This document shows, one piece after another, positions 45,088 to 53,910 of a stretch of 64,000 nucleotides of DNA. Made by a program: the position numbers and the translations under genes. How positions within the stretch are numbered: position 1 is the stretch's first letter; every line of letters begins with the position of its first letter. This stretch comes from Chlamydiota bacterium. GTDB taxonomy: Bacteria; Chlamydiota; Chlamydiia; Chlamydiales; Parachlamydiaceae. The stretch is taken from positions 125,106 through 189,105 of the forward strand of contig JABDGQ010000001.1 of NCBI GenBank assembly GCA_013285965.1, written 5' to 3'. The notes beneath the pieces were generated by a model. The model saw nothing but the letters and a program-made list of their open reading frames with translations. It did not search any database and had not been told where the DNA came from.

Positions 45088-45339
45088 GCTTGGCACATTA
45101 GCCAATCAAAAGCACGGATCGAAATTTGCCAATAATTTTGCATAATTTGCTTAATAAGCGGCAGTCCGTTATCGCTGTTGGTAAATATAATCAATGCCCT
45201 ACTACACTATTTAAGACTCATTAAAAACATTCGACACCTTTATTATCACCCCAATCCCAAAATGATGGGACTAATTTAGTTGCTTGTAGTCCCCCCGATG
45301 AAATCTGATAATCGAGCCGGAGCTTTAATTATTGAATCA
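45088..45339. other. Gap with a decayed C-terminal coding fragment
   Basis: On the minus strand 45218-45315 is open and reads LDYQISSGGLQATKLVPSFW..GDNKGVECF then TAA. It looks like the true end of a lost protein whose upstream part was removed; a family-1 element sits at the break. I do not recognise the family. Confidence 0.35.
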
Positions 45340-45502
45340 CTCACCTTACGCATAACTTGAACAAGTGATTTTTGACATAGCCTAGAGCTATATAAGGAGA
45401 CACATTGCAGCAAATAGCCTAAGCTCTTTGCAAAATGTGTCTACTCTATAGATGCTTTCGGATAGGTACTAAAGGCACTCTTCAAATTATGCGTAAGGTG
45501 AG
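45340..45502. mobile_element. Family-1 palindromic element (163 bp)
   Basis: Full-length copy flanked by TGAATCA on both sides (45333-45339 and 45503-45509), a perfect 7-bp target duplication. A family-2 element follows within four bases. Confidence 0.95.
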
Positions 45503-45512
45503 TGAATCATTA

Positions 45513-45672
45513 GACTTCTTTGTAAACTGGCTTTTTTTGGAAAAATTGATGTTTTTTGAGCAGATTTGATTCCAAATTTTAAGAGCATATTGGCAACTAG
45601 GCCCGAAAAATTTAGGATTAAAGATGCCAAAAAAGGCAATTTTAACAAATAAATGTAATTTCGAAAGAAGTC
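45513..45672. mobile_element. Family-2 palindromic element (160 bp)
   Basis: GACTTCTTTGTAAACTGGC at the left and TTTCGAAAGAAGTC at the right, flanked by TA on both sides. It ends 16 bases from the stop codon of the GNAT gene on the minus strand and shares its interior with the copies at 48.5 and 60.1 kb. Confidence 0.92.
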
Positions 45673-45689
45673 TATTATTTAATACAAAT

Positions 45690-46733
45690 TTAGAGTGTTT
45701 TTACAAAGTATCTTCTGGAACAACCAATATCGCTATAACCTAAAGATTGATAAAAGGCATGCGCTCCTGCTCGCTGTACACCTGTCGCTAGCTCAATCTG
45801 CGCGCATTTGTGCTCAACAGCAAATTTTTCAGCCAAATGCATTAGCCGATTACCTAATCCCAGACGTTGATATTTTTCATTTACAATCAACACAATCACC
45901 CTTAGAAAAGAATCGGGCATATGAAAATAATTAACTACTTCTACTGCGATACAACCAATAACAAGACCATCTTTTTCAGCCACCCAAGATCTAAGATTTA
46001 GGCTGGAATTGTATTTTTGAATATTTTCTTGCATCGTATTCTCATCAATAGGATAGCCTAACTGATCCATTAACGGTAACAATGGCTTGGCATCACCTGC
46101 TTGAACGGTACGAAAAATTACACCATCGTCCCTCTTAACTGCTTTGAGAGGTTTAGGAGAATGATTTTTTTGCCATTGTTCATGTGTCAGCGCTGTCAAG
46201 ATATGATCCTCCCAACAACCATTAATCAAAAGATAGTTCTTAGCATATCCTTCCCAGCTAAATCCTAAGCGCTGCAATAATTGTGCGCTTTTTAGGTTAG
46301 TTGGCATATAATTTGCCATTAATCGATGAAGACCCAACTCGGTAAAAACATAATTAATACAAAATTCTAGCGCTTCAAACATTCTGCCATTTCCAGCATA
46401 ATCTTGATCGATTCTATAACCTAAATAGCAAGCTTTAAATGCTCCATAAAAAATCTGTGTAAAATGGCAAAAACCAATGATGTGGCCTGGTTCATCAATA
46501 GGCTTTAAACAAAAGCGAACAGCAGTCCCCTCATCATACTCTTGCTGCCAAGTTTCTAAACGTTTTTGCACCACTTGCGCAACAGAAGTGTTGTTAGGTA
46601 AATCTGCTAAAATGCTTGAGCCCCATTTCAGTAGATAATCTTTATTTTTACTTTCAAACTCTATTATGGCAGGAAGATCAGCCATAGTAGGCTGTGTTAA
46701 ATGCAAATGAGATGTAGTAAAAGTTTTTAACAT
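45690..46733 (-). CDS. Tandem GNAT acetyltransferase (RimJ-like plus GNAT)
   Basis: A 347-residue protein made of two acetyltransferase domains. Residues 1-180 are of the RimJ/RimL type (LHLTQPTMADLPAIIEFE, YLGYRIDQDYAGNGRMFEALEFC, LMANYMPTNLKSAQLLQRLGF). Residues 200-347 are a second GNAT domain (VIVLIVNEKYQRLGLGNRLMHLAEKFA, GAHAFYQSLGYSDIGCSRRYFVK). RimJ-type enzymes modify protein N-termini or ribosomal proteins; the second domain is of the small-molecule type. The fusion is uncommon; substrates unknown. Confidence 0.85.
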   Translation of the reverse strand: MLKTFTTSHLHLTQPTMADLPAIIEFESKNKDYLLKWGSSILADLPNNTSVAQVVQKRLETWQQEYDEGTAVRFCLKPIDEPGHIIGFCHFTQIFYGAFKACYLGYRIDQDYAGNGRMFEALEFCINYVFTELGLHRLMANYMPTNLKSAQLLQRLGFSWEGYAKNYLLINGCWEDHILTALTHEQWQKNHSPKPLKAVKRDDGVIFRTVQAGDAKPLLPLMDQLGYPIDENTMQENIQKYNSSLNLRSWVAEKDGLVIGCIAVEVVNYFHMPDSFLRVIVLIVNEKYQRLGLGNRLMHLAEKFAVEHKCAQIELATGVQRAGAHAFYQSLGYSDIGCSRRYFVKTL

Positions 46734-46805
46734 AAATTTATAGACCTTGCAAACTGCATCATAAATTATCTATCCTATTTTTAGGACAACTAAATTTTAG
46801 GTATT

Positions 46806-47162
46806 ATGAAAATATACGTGTATTCCAAATGTTCGACCTGTAAAGAAGCTCTACGCTTTTTGAAAAAACAAGAGCTCAAAGTTACTGTTGTAGAGATCAC
46901 AGAAACCCCACCTTCTTTGGATGAACTACAAACAATGTTACATTACCAAAAAAACAATTTAAAAAAATTATTCAACACTTCTGGCTCTCTTTATCGAGAA
47001 TTACAGCTTGCCAGCAAACTAGAACAGCTCACTGTACTCCAAGCGCTAACATTACTCTCAAAGCATGGCATGCTAGTAAAGCGCCCTTTCTTAATAGGGG
47101 AAAATTTTGGCTTACTTGGGTTCAATGAAGCAGAATGGTCAAAATTAAATTCCAAGCACTAA
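46806..47162 (+). CDS. ArsC/Spx-family thioredoxin-like protein
   Basis: A 118-residue thioredoxin-fold protein. The N-terminal YSKCSTCKEALRFLKK carries a CxxC pair (residues 9-12), and RPFLIGENFGLLGFNEAEW is the ArsC/YffB/Spx ending. Length is normal. True arsenate reductases have CX5R; the CSTC motif with a lysine next is closer to the Spx/YffB side, so a thiol-redox or regulatory role is more likely than arsenate reduction. It stands alone between other accessory genes. Confidence 0.85.
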   Translation: MKIYVYSKCSTCKEALRFLKKQELKVTVVEITETPPSLDELQTMLHYQKNNLKKLFNTSGSLYRELQLASKLEQLTVLQALTLLSKHGMLVKRPFLIGENFGLLGFNEAEWSKLNSKH

Positions 47163-47228
47163 AAATTAGTGACTTATAAAATAAAATATGCTAGCATTTT
47201 GATAAGACTTTTAATTAAAGGTATTTTT

Positions 47229-48338
47229 ATGAAAATAATTAACAGAGTTTGTTTATTCTTAATTTTTATTACATTTCAATCATTACTTGGTGCTATTGAA
47301 AAAGAAGAAGTTATCACTGGTCAATATTTTGTATCGCAAGATATTGAAGATTTTGATTGTCATAGCTCTAGTCTAATAGCGTCTGCTCCTGGTAAATTAT
47401 GTGCCGTTTGGAAGGGTGGTCCTGGAAAAGGATCTAGTAGCTTTGATATAAAAGAAAATGTCGGTATTTGGTTGTCTTTATTTGAGAACAACAATTGGAG
47501 CATTCCAAGGCAAATTGTAGAAGCTGCCGATTCGGTTTGTTGGTCACCAGTGTTAACAAAACACCCCAGTGGAAAATTAATATTATTCTATCGTATCGGT
47601 GCTGATCCACGCCATACAGTTTCTCTGTTTAAGACTTCGCATGATAATGGCTTGAACTGGTCGGCAGCGCAAATTCTGCCTGCTGGTATTGTAGGGCCTA
47701 CCAAAACAAAGCCTGTTTTTGATGATCAAGGAAATATGCTCTGCGGTTCTTCTGTGGAAGTGGGTGAACCTGAAGATGAACTTAAAGCAACTGCCTGTTG
47801 GATTGAAATTTTAGGGCAAAATCAACGTTGGTCAAAGCATGGCCCTATTGCAATTAAAGAGCGTCCATTTGGTTGTATTGAGCCAGTTTTATTTTGGGGA
47901 AACAATGGCACTTTGAAAATGTTGTGTCGTGATCGCTCCCATAAAATGAATTTGGATGGCTGGATTAGAAGTGCTGAATCTCTTGATAAAGGCAAAACTT
48001 GGTCTGAATTAGAAAAAACAACTTTACCAAATCCCGATGCCGGTATTGACGCCCTAAACTGCATTGAAGGTGAAGTGGTCTTAATTTTTAATAACTCCCA
48101 TACTGACCGTTATCCATTGACGTTGGCATTGTCCAAAGATTATGGTCAAACTTGGACTACTTTCTTTGATTTAGAAGAAGAGTCAGGGGAATTTCCATCA
48201 ATCACTCAAGATGTGCAGGGTTTTCTACATGTTACTTACGCTTACAAACAAGCGGGGCAAACGCAAAGACGGATTAAACATGTGGTAATAGATCTTAAAA
48301 AATTATCTGGTTTAGACGACTTACAAGAAGATGCCTAA
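47229..48338 (+). CDS. Exported sialidase-like BNR-repeat protein
   Basis: A 369-residue protein from ATG 47229 (AAAGG upstream); the in-frame earlier start at 47169 adds residues in front of a perfect signal peptide and is unlikely. Asp-box motifs TSHDNGLNWS, ESLDKGKTWS and LSKDYGQTWT mark the six-bladed propeller of the sialidase/BNR superfamily. CWSPVLTKHPSGKLILFYRIG and IEPVLFWGNNGTLKMLCRD resemble the catalytic half. Planctomycetes-Verrucomicrobia-Chlamydiae members often act on other sugars, so sialidase activity is not certain. Export suggests action on host or amoebal glycans. Confidence 0.82.
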   Translation: MKIINRVCLFLIFITFQSLLGAIEKEEVITGQYFVSQDIEDFDCHSSSLIASAPGKLCAVWKGGPGKGSSSFDIKENVGIWLSLFENNNWSIPRQIVEAADSVCWSPVLTKHPSGKLILFYRIGADPRHTVSLFKTSHDNGLNWSAAQILPAGIVGPTKTKPVFDDQGNMLCGSSVEVGEPEDELKATACWIEILGQNQRWSKHGPIAIKERPFGCIEPVLFWGNNGTLKMLCRDRSHKMNLDGWIRSAESLDKGKTWSELEKTTLPNPDAGIDALNCIEGEVVLIFNNSHTDRYPLTLALSKDYGQTWTTFFDLEEESGEFPSITQDVQGFLHVTYAYKQAGQTQRRIKHVVIDLKKLSGLDDLQEDA

Positions 48339-48468
48339 AGCTAAGCCTAATATTGAGCATATAGCGCCTGTATACTCAAGAGAGGTTGCTGAATTTCAGT
48401 ATAAGTTTTTGGACAAAATTATGAGCAATGAAGCTGCTGCTGTGCTTATGGAACATGGATTAGAATAA
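48331..48468 (+). CDS. Small overlapping ORF of unknown function
   Basis: A 45-codon frame starting at ATG 48331 inside the last codons of the sialidase-like gene: MPKAKPNIEHIAPVYSREVA..FLDKIMSNEAAAVLMEHGLE. The composition is protein-like and not repeat-derived. The stop TAA is at the left boundary of a family-2 element, so it may be a truncated end of a longer gene. AAGAAG precedes the ATG. Confidence 0.35.
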   Translation: MPKAKPNIEHIAPVYSREVAEFQYKFLDKIMSNEAAAVLMEHGLE

Positions 48469-48650
48469 GTTTCTTTGAAAACTGCGTTTATATTTGTTAA
48501 AATTGTCTTTTTTTGGAAAAATTGATGTTTTTTGAGCAGATTTGATTCCAAATTTTAAGAGCATATTGGCAACTAGGCCCGAAAAATTTAGGATTAAAGA
48601 TGCCAAAAAAGGCAATTTTAACAAATAAATGTAATTTCGAAAGAAGTCTA
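48466..48650. mobile_element. Family-2 palindromic element (about 185 bp, left end degenerate)
   Basis: The left end reads TAAGTTTCTTTGAAAACTG (two bases changed) and the right end AAAGAAGTCTA. The interior matches the 45513 copy almost base for base. Its right TA is part of the stop codon of the minus-strand gene 48648-49193. Confidence 0.88.
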
Positions 48651-49193
48651 TTTGTAAAAAACTTGAAAAAATTCTTCAGGTAACTCTTCTGCGGAAGTAA
48701 ACTTCGTCAGCAGTTGTGGATGTAAACATTTTATGCCATAGCCCCTTTCTTGATTAATTCTATTCCAATAATCTGATAAAAAATCACTATTTTTTAGATC
48801 GATTGGTTTATGTATCACAAGCCCCCAATTATCGTCGAAGTTTTCGACATACTGACCTAAATAATCATAATGTTCATAACAGGTAGTCTCTTTAGTAGTA
48901 GTAATTTTACGACCTTTCTTCTTTTCGGTGATGATGGAAACCAATAAAACAGATGGATTGTGCTTTAAAGTAACATCTAACGATGAGTAAGGCGAAAGTG
49001 TTGTTTTTTTGCAACAATAGCCTAGTGATTGTGGAGCACATAATTCACCGGGCTCTTTGGGTGCAGGTCGATAGGCCTCTTGAATCTCAATTACTTTAGA
49101 GGCATCAGTTTGATTGATAATGGTAAAAGCTAAGCCATAATTAGCAAAACCACATATTCCCACTAAAAAAAGATAGATTATTTTATTTAACAT
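48648..49193 (-). CDS. Exported hypothetical protein
   Basis: A 181-residue protein with a signal peptide (about residues 1-22, NYGLA). A cysteine-containing segment, CAPQSLGYCCKKTTLSPYSSL, follows, and then a beta-rich remainder with VHKPIDLKNSDFLSDYW. No family recognised. The last codons and stop come from the family-2 element, so the original C-terminus may have been longer. Confidence 0.65.
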   Translation of the reverse strand: MLNKIIYLFLVGICGFANYGLAFTIINQTDASKVIEIQEAYRPAPKEPGELCAPQSLGYCCKKTTLSPYSSLDVTLKHNPSVLLVSIITEKKKGRKITTTKETTCYEHYDYLGQYVENFDDNWGLVIHKPIDLKNSDFLSDYWNRINQERGYGIKCLHPQLLTKFTSAEELPEEFFQVFYK

Positions 49194-49324
49194 ATATTAG
49201 TCCCTTTAATTACGTTTATAAACAAGGCAACTAAATTAACATTATCCAACTTTTGTGACAAGAAGTGGCATATCAAAAGTTAGTGGTGCAAAAAATCGCA
49301 CCGCTAAACTCTAGGCAAAATTAG

Positions 49325-50458
49325 CTAGTCACGTGTTGCGGGCTGCACTGCAGATTCTGCAGAAACTTTAGCCGGAAGAAAAACAAAAGGCTTGGCCTCT
49401 GTAAAAGAGGTAGCTACATTGCCTGCATATATCTTACCTCCAGAGGTAGTTAGTTTTTTTACTGGAGCATCTTCTTTAAAATCAAGATCTGCTAGCGCTA
49501 CCCAAAAAGTATTTGGACTAGTGGCTGAATCAAAAAAATAAAGTTTATTTTTTTGATCAGAAACTGTACGCCAAAGTGTCGAGGCAATATTTGGCTCGCC
49601 AGGGGTAGTAATACCCAGCGGTACACTAACGCTACGCATAATGCTAAGCACACTGGCAGTAGCTTGATTAGTAAAATCATGTTTTGGAACTGCGGTAATA
49701 AAAGCTGGTGCACTCTCTTTAGGTATGGCCCCTACAAAAAACGAAGCACGCGCAAAGCGATCGGCAGCTCTATTTGTACCGGGGAGAAATTTTAACCCAC
49801 CCACCTCTTCCCAATATGAATTCAACGCCAATTGTTTAGAAAAAATAGGTGAATTAGTCATTATCGGATATTGTTTGCCATGATGAATAACCAGCTGGCC
49901 TTCCACATATTCAAAAATTGCCGAATCTCCATTTATATCAGAGATAGCCAAGTGTAGTTGTGCTGGTGAGCCATTAGGCAAAATTGGTGCTAATATAATA
50001 AAAGGTTCTTTACGCAACGCTTCTACGGCTTCAGAGACTAAACTAAAATTATCTAAAACATACTGCGCCCAAGCGGTTATAGACAATAGCGGCTTGTCAA
50101 CAGCTGGTTTACCATAGTCAGATTCAGCCAAATACAACATATTAGCCACCAATCCCTTTTCATTCATACCATCGGCAGAACCGGCATTGTAGCCTGATAC
50201 AACCAAACTACCATATTTGGAAGTCCATTTTATTGAATCAGGTCCAGCCGCCCCATCGCGTTTAATAGCTCTTGGAAATACCCATAGATCTGAATGCATA
50301 TCCTCCATCCAATCCAGGGTCCTACCAGTAATGACTACAGAATCAGAACCAGTAAATAATACTCTAGTACAGGCTTGGCTTGCTTCAAAATAGGTCATTG
50401 CAAAACAAAAAAGCATCCCATTTAAAAAGTACTTTAATGAAAATCTGATCGTTCGCAT
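49325..50458 (-). CDS. Choloylglycine hydrolase/penicillin V acylase-family amidase
   Basis: A 377-residue protein with an N-terminal leader that ends directly before a cysteine (SQA-CTRVLFTG, Cys30). In this family removal of the leader makes that cysteine the N-terminal nucleophile. GRTLDWMEDMHSDLWVFPRA and YNAGSADGMNEKGLVANMLYL match the linear amide C-N hydrolase fold. Natural substrates include bile-salt amides, penicillin V and acyl-homoserine lactones; here the target is unknown. The signal peptide implies periplasmic or exported action. The start is followed upstream by a family-2 element. Confidence 0.88.
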   Translation of the reverse strand: MRTIRFSLKYFLNGMLFCFAMTYFEASQACTRVLFTGSDSVVITGRTLDWMEDMHSDLWVFPRAIKRDGAAGPDSIKWTSKYGSLVVSGYNAGSADGMNEKGLVANMLYLAESDYGKPAVDKPLLSITAWAQYVLDNFSLVSEAVEALRKEPFIILAPILPNGSPAQLHLAISDINGDSAIFEYVEGQLVIHHGKQYPIMTNSPIFSKQLALNSYWEEVGGLKFLPGTNRAADRFARASFFVGAIPKESAPAFITAVPKHDFTNQATASVLSIMRSVSVPLGITTPGEPNIASTLWRTVSDQKNKLYFFDSATSPNTFWVALADLDFKEDAPVKKLTTSGGKIYAGNVATSFTEAKPFVFLPAKVSAESAVQPATRD

Positions 50459-50493
50459 ACTTTTACTCTCCTGATTTGTTTAATTTTATATTA

Positions 50494-50606
50494 GACTTCT
50501 TTCGAAATTTTTCGGCCCTTGTTGCCAATATGCTCTTAAAATTTGGAATCAAATCTACTCAAAAAATATCAATATTTTCCAAAAAAAGCCAGTTTCGAAA
50601 GAAAAC
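50494..50606. mobile_element. Family-2 palindromic element (113 bp)
   Basis: GACTTCTTTCGAAA at the left, TTTCGAAAGAAAAC at the right (two end bases changed), flanked by TA on both sides. It lies 50 bases before a family-1 element. Confidence 0.88.
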
Positions 50607-50656
50607 TATTATTTATTTGAAATTAATTTATCAATTAGATCCAATAACCTTAAAAA

Positions 50657-50821
50657 CTCACCTTACGCATAATTTGAAGAGTGCCTTTAGTACCTATCCG
50701 AAAGCATCTATAAAGGAGACACATTTTGCAAAGAGCTTAGGCTATTTGCTGCAATGTGTCTCCTTATATATAGCTCTAGGCTATGTCAAAAATCACTTGT
50801 TCAAATTATGCGTAAGGTGAG
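50657..50821. mobile_element. Family-1 palindromic element (165 bp, opposite orientation)
   Basis: Full-length copy flanked by TTAAAAA on both sides (50650-50656 and 50822-50828). The interior is the reverse complement of the copies at 28.1, 45.3 and 53.1 kb, which shows the element inserts in either direction. Confidence 0.95.
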
Positions 50822-50856
50822 TTAAAAACCTAAAATTTAAAAACCAAGGTGCGAGC

Positions 50857-51519
50857 ATGAATATTTTTAAACTATTTTCTGTACTATTTTTTACACTTAC
50901 CTCTGGACTGACGCAAATTTTGGCAGTCGAAGTAAGCCCTTCAAACAATCCTTTAGAACGATTGATACAGGGTAATAATCGCTATGTAACTTCAACTACA
51001 GTTTGTCACGAAGATTGGTCAGCAAAACGTTCAGCAGTTGTGGAATCGCAAAAACCATTTGCAATCATTGTGGCTTGTTCAGATTCGCGAGTGCCACCAG
51101 AGATCGTCTTTGATCAATCTCTAGGCAATCTCTTTGTAGTGCGAGTAGCCGGAAATGTCGTCGATGATTTTGCCATTGGCAGTATTGAATATGCCGTAAA
51201 AGTACTTGGAGCCGATTTGATATTAGTGCTTGGGCACTCTAATTGTGGTGCTGTCAACGCTGCTCTAAGTGGAATGAAATTTGACAATCATATTCAAGAT
51301 GTTTTAAATGCCATTCAACCAGCTGTCAATATTACAAAAGGAGACACTGGCGATTTACTAGAAAAAACTACTAAAGCTAATGTAAAATTAGTTACAGAAA
51401 AGCTTAAAAATTCTAAAGCAATGCTTGCTAATTTAATCGATAAGGGCTCTTTACGCGTTTTAGGCGGTTATTACAACTTGACCACTGGCAAAGTCGAAAT
51501 ACTTGATAAAACTCAATAG
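50857..51519 (+). CDS. Exported beta-class carbonic anhydrase
   Basis: A 220-residue enzyme with a signal peptide (about residues 1-23). Zinc ligands and dyad are visible: Cys74 and Asp76 in VACSDSRVPPEIVFD, His127 and Cys130 in LGHSNCGAVNAAL. It interconverts CO2 and bicarbonate. Most bacterial beta-carbonic anhydrases are cytosolic, but a periplasmic group with leaders exists. The promoter must lie in or overlap the family-1 element that ends 36 bases upstream. Confidence 0.93.
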   Translation: MNIFKLFSVLFFTLTSGLTQILAVEVSPSNNPLERLIQGNNRYVTSTTVCHEDWSAKRSAVVESQKPFAIIVACSDSRVPPEIVFDQSLGNLFVVRVAGNVVDDFAIGSIEYAVKVLGADLILVLGHSNCGAVNAALSGMKFDNHIQDVLNAIQPAVNITKGDTGDLLEKTTKANVKLVTEKLKNSKAMLANLIDKGSLRVLGGYYNLTTGKVEILDKTQ

Positions 51520-51570
51520 CCTAAAAATAGTAACACCTATTTGATAATGGCTCATATCATTTATGAGCCT

Positions 51571-53043
51571 TTATTTTTCTATTTCGATAATTTGAAATTG
51601 CTGTATTAAACTTGGATTAGCAGGCGTTAAAGAAAAACAAACCTTTAAGTCTTTTTTCTCTCCACTTACTAAAAAATGACCACGTAATTGATTTTCAGCA
51701 ATTAATTGTCCAATTTCTGTAATGGCACCAATATTAGCAAAAATATTTTTACTTTCTTTTTGCAAAGCCTGCAGCGGATAATCTAAAAAGAAATTATCAG
51801 CAAAAATGGCTGTTTGGCTGACATTTTTCCAATGTGGCAATAGTTGCACCAAATCTTTTTTTCTCTCTTGCAGAATTTTAGAAGGTGGAAGTTGCCAAGG
51901 TTTTAATTGCGCTGTTTTTATGAGCTTATCAAGTACCTCTAAGTTAATTTTATAGGCTGGGGCGTATGTTAGATTGGCTAATAAAACAACCCCAATGCCA
52001 TATTCAGGCATTATATACCAGTTACTGCCAAAGCCTGGCAATCCACCGGAATGGCCAATAAATATGCGCCCCTGTGCATCACGTAAACAATTCAGTCCAT
52101 AACCATAGCCATTGACAATGATGCTTTCTTCCCCTTCTGCACATTGATTAACACTTAGAGCTCTGAATTGCCAGGGTTGATGCATCTCACGTAGTGAGCT
52201 TCGTTTTAATGGACCGCTTTCTGGATCATCTCTGGGAGGCCACGCATATTGATGCATTGCGGCATATTGACTTAAGGTTTCAACTGAAGTGATCATTCCG
52301 CCCATAGCACCAAAAATGCCATTGCTTTGTAACTTTTCTTCTTGCCAGTTCCCATCCATCCAGCGGTAACCATGTGCTAAGAGAGCATCAGATATTTGTG
52401 AGCTTTCCCACTTTATCCCCTTTAAATCGACTGTTTGCTCAATAAATTTAGTATATGTGCTACCGCTTACCTTGCCAATAATATAACCCAGCAAGGTATA
52501 ACCTAAATTACTATATTCAAAAGTGCAGCCAGGGGCATTGGAAAAATGGATTCCTTTTTTAAGCAATTCTATTAATTTTTCCTCTGATTCACCTAGCTTT
52601 CGATCAGCCCATGGATCATCGGTAGGAAAGCCAGCAGTATGTATTAATAAATCTCTTATCGTAATCGGCGGAGCGTCGCTTGTGATTTTCAACCCCTCTA
52701 CTTCGGGGATATACTGACAAACTGGATCGTCTAATTTTAATTTATGTTCATCACGTAATCTCAATATGGCCATAGCCGTAAAACTTTTGGTAACCGAGGC
52801 AACACTGTACATAGAGTGCACAGTCGCTGGTATTTTTTGGGCCATGTCTATAAAACCATCGGCTCCAGAATAGACCAATTGACCATCTAAGATGATACCA
52901 TAAGCATATGATGGAAAGTTGTGACTTTTAGCAAATGCTTTGTACATTTGATCGATCTGTGGGAAGGCGTCTTGCAGCTTAACAAGACGTCTGGGATCAT
53001 TAAAATAGGGCGGGCTATATGATTGCATATACATCGCTTGCAA
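51571..53043 (-). CDS. Beta-lactamase-family serine hydrolase (class C-like)
   Basis: A 490-residue protein. The SxxK motif is SVTK (Ser83, Lys86), the second motif is YSN in FEYSNLGYTLLG (about residue 188), and the third is GHSGGLPGFGSNW (about residue 340) in place of KTG. A C-terminal lipocalin-like extension follows (about residues 400-490). This build fits the AmpC/EstB/Pab87 group of D-peptidases, esterases and lactamase relatives. The N-terminus MQAMYMQSYSPPYFN is not a signal peptide, so it may be cytoplasmic or the true start may differ. A family-1 element lies upstream. Confidence 0.85.
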   Translation of the reverse strand: MQAMYMQSYSPPYFNDPRRLVKLQDAFPQIDQMYKAFAKSHNFPSYAYGIILDGQLVYSGADGFIDMAQKIPATVHSMYSVASVTKSFTAMAILRLRDEHKLKLDDPVCQYIPEVEGLKITSDAPPITIRDLLIHTAGFPTDDPWADRKLGESEEKLIELLKKGIHFSNAPGCTFEYSNLGYTLLGYIIGKVSGSTYTKFIEQTVDLKGIKWESSQISDALLAHGYRWMDGNWQEEKLQSNGIFGAMGGMITSVETLSQYAAMHQYAWPPRDDPESGPLKRSSLREMHQPWQFRALSVNQCAEGEESIIVNGYGYGLNCLRDAQGRIFIGHSGGLPGFGSNWYIMPEYGIGVVLLANLTYAPAYKINLEVLDKLIKTAQLKPWQLPPSKILQERKKDLVQLLPHWKNVSQTAIFADNFFLDYPLQALQKESKNIFANIGAITEIGQLIAENQLRGHFLVSGEKKDLKVCFSLTPANPSLIQQFQIIEIEK

Positions 53044-53073
53044 AAAGTTTTAATCAACAACCTGAATTTTTAA

Positions 53074-53238
53074 CTCACCTTACGCATAATTTGAACAAGT
53101 GATTTTTGACATAGCCTAGAGCTATATATAAGGAGACACATTGCAGCAAATAGCCTAAGCTCTTTGCAAAATGTGTCTCCTTTATAGATGCTTTCGGATA
53201 GGTACTAAAGGCACTCTTCAAATTATGCGTAAGGTGAG
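53074..53238. mobile_element. Family-1 palindromic element (165 bp)
   Basis: Full-length copy flanked by TTTTTAA on both sides (53067-53073 and 53239-53245). It lies 30 bases upstream of the serine hydrolase start. Confidence 0.95.
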
Positions 53239-53282
53239 TTTTTAATTCTATGCTAGCAATATATTAGTATGCAAGGTCCTAA

Positions 53283-53352
53283 TAACCTAAAACTTTGAGT
53301 TTTTTATCCTTTAGGGCCCTTAAAAAGTCCAAAAAACTCAAAGTTCAGGTTA
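53283..53352. terminator. Long palindrome with terminator form
   Basis: AACTTTGAGTTTTTT (53291-53305) pairs with AAAAAACTCAAAGTT (53331-53345), and outer bases TAACCT pair with AGGTTA. It lies just past the stop of the minus-strand gene 53357-53806. Similar halves occur near 12860 and 14456-14524, so it may also be a third small repeat family. Confidence 0.6.
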
Positions 53353-53356
53353 ATAC

Positions 53357-53806
53357 TCAGCTACGGCGATTCAATAAAGCTTCTCCTTTGATAGAAGGTA
53401 AACCATCTTCAATACTTAATCCTACTGCTATATTACCTGTAATAAATTCATAAAACGGTTTCCAATCCACCAAATTAGAGCTTAAAAACAAAGAACCATT
53501 CTGTCCACGGGCATAAAAAGACTGTTTAACTTCGATAGTGGCTAAAATATTTGTATTATCAATTAAGTTGAAGAGATCACCTTTTAAGAAAAAACTAATA
53601 GGCATTTTAGTACCTTTCAAAAACTCAATAGCAACTTCTGGCCGCTGCCCTTCTATTATTTCGCTTAATTCTACTTCCGTTAAATTTTCCACACTAATCA
53701 CGCGCACATCGTGCAAAAGATGTGACGCAATCTTTAAATTAGCGCAAACAAAAGATGGCAAACAAAAGGTAACCAAACTCAAGCTTAAAAAAATAAACTT
53801 ACGCAT
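53357..53806 (-). CDS. Exported hypothetical protein under a BlaI-type operator
   Basis: A 149-residue protein with a signal peptide (about residues 1-22, cut near VCA). The mature part has HDVRVISVENLTEVELSEII and PISFFLKGDLFNL and no recognised domain. The VRV-S-ENLT segment resembles the start of the exported DUF2608 protein (VRVFKIESLNQ). A GGAGG ribosome binding site and, directly upstream, a TACTACA/TGTAGTA palindrome precede the start. It may be an effector of the BlaR1-like signalling gene next door. Confidence 0.65.
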   Translation of the reverse strand: MRKFIFLSLSLVTFCLPSFVCANLKIASHLLHDVRVISVENLTEVELSEIIEGQRPEVAIEFLKGTKMPISFFLKGDLFNLIDNTNILATIEVKQSFYARGQNGSLFLSSNLVDWKPFYEFITGNIAVGLSIEDGLPSIKGEALLNRRS

Positions 53807-53816
53807 ACACCCTCCT

Positions 53817-53832
53817 TACTACACATGTAGTA
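53817..53832. promoter_or_regulatory. BlaI/MecI-type operator
   Basis: TACTACACATGTAGTA: arms TACTACA and TGTAGTA around CA, the same pattern as the staphylococcal bla/mec operators (TACTACATATGTAGTA). It lies 11 bases upstream of the start codon of 53357-53806, just before its ribosome binding site. Confidence 0.75.
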
Positions 53833-53910
53833 TTTAAAATTAAAAAAAATTGCACAAAAACATTTCTAGTTCCTAACTCACCTTACCGCATAAAAGCTTG
53901 AGTTTCTAAA

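Noticed and set aside
45087-45689. Gene in the 600-base gap after TspO
   Set aside because: Only a short C-terminal-like remnant remains; the rest is two mobile palindromes.
46806-47162. Arsenate reductase
   Set aside because: The CX5R active site of ArsC is not present; a CSTC pair fits the Spx/YffB side better.
50476-50820. 114-codon frame through the two palindromes at 50.5-50.8 kb
   Set aside because: It is a translation of a family-2 and a family-1 element.
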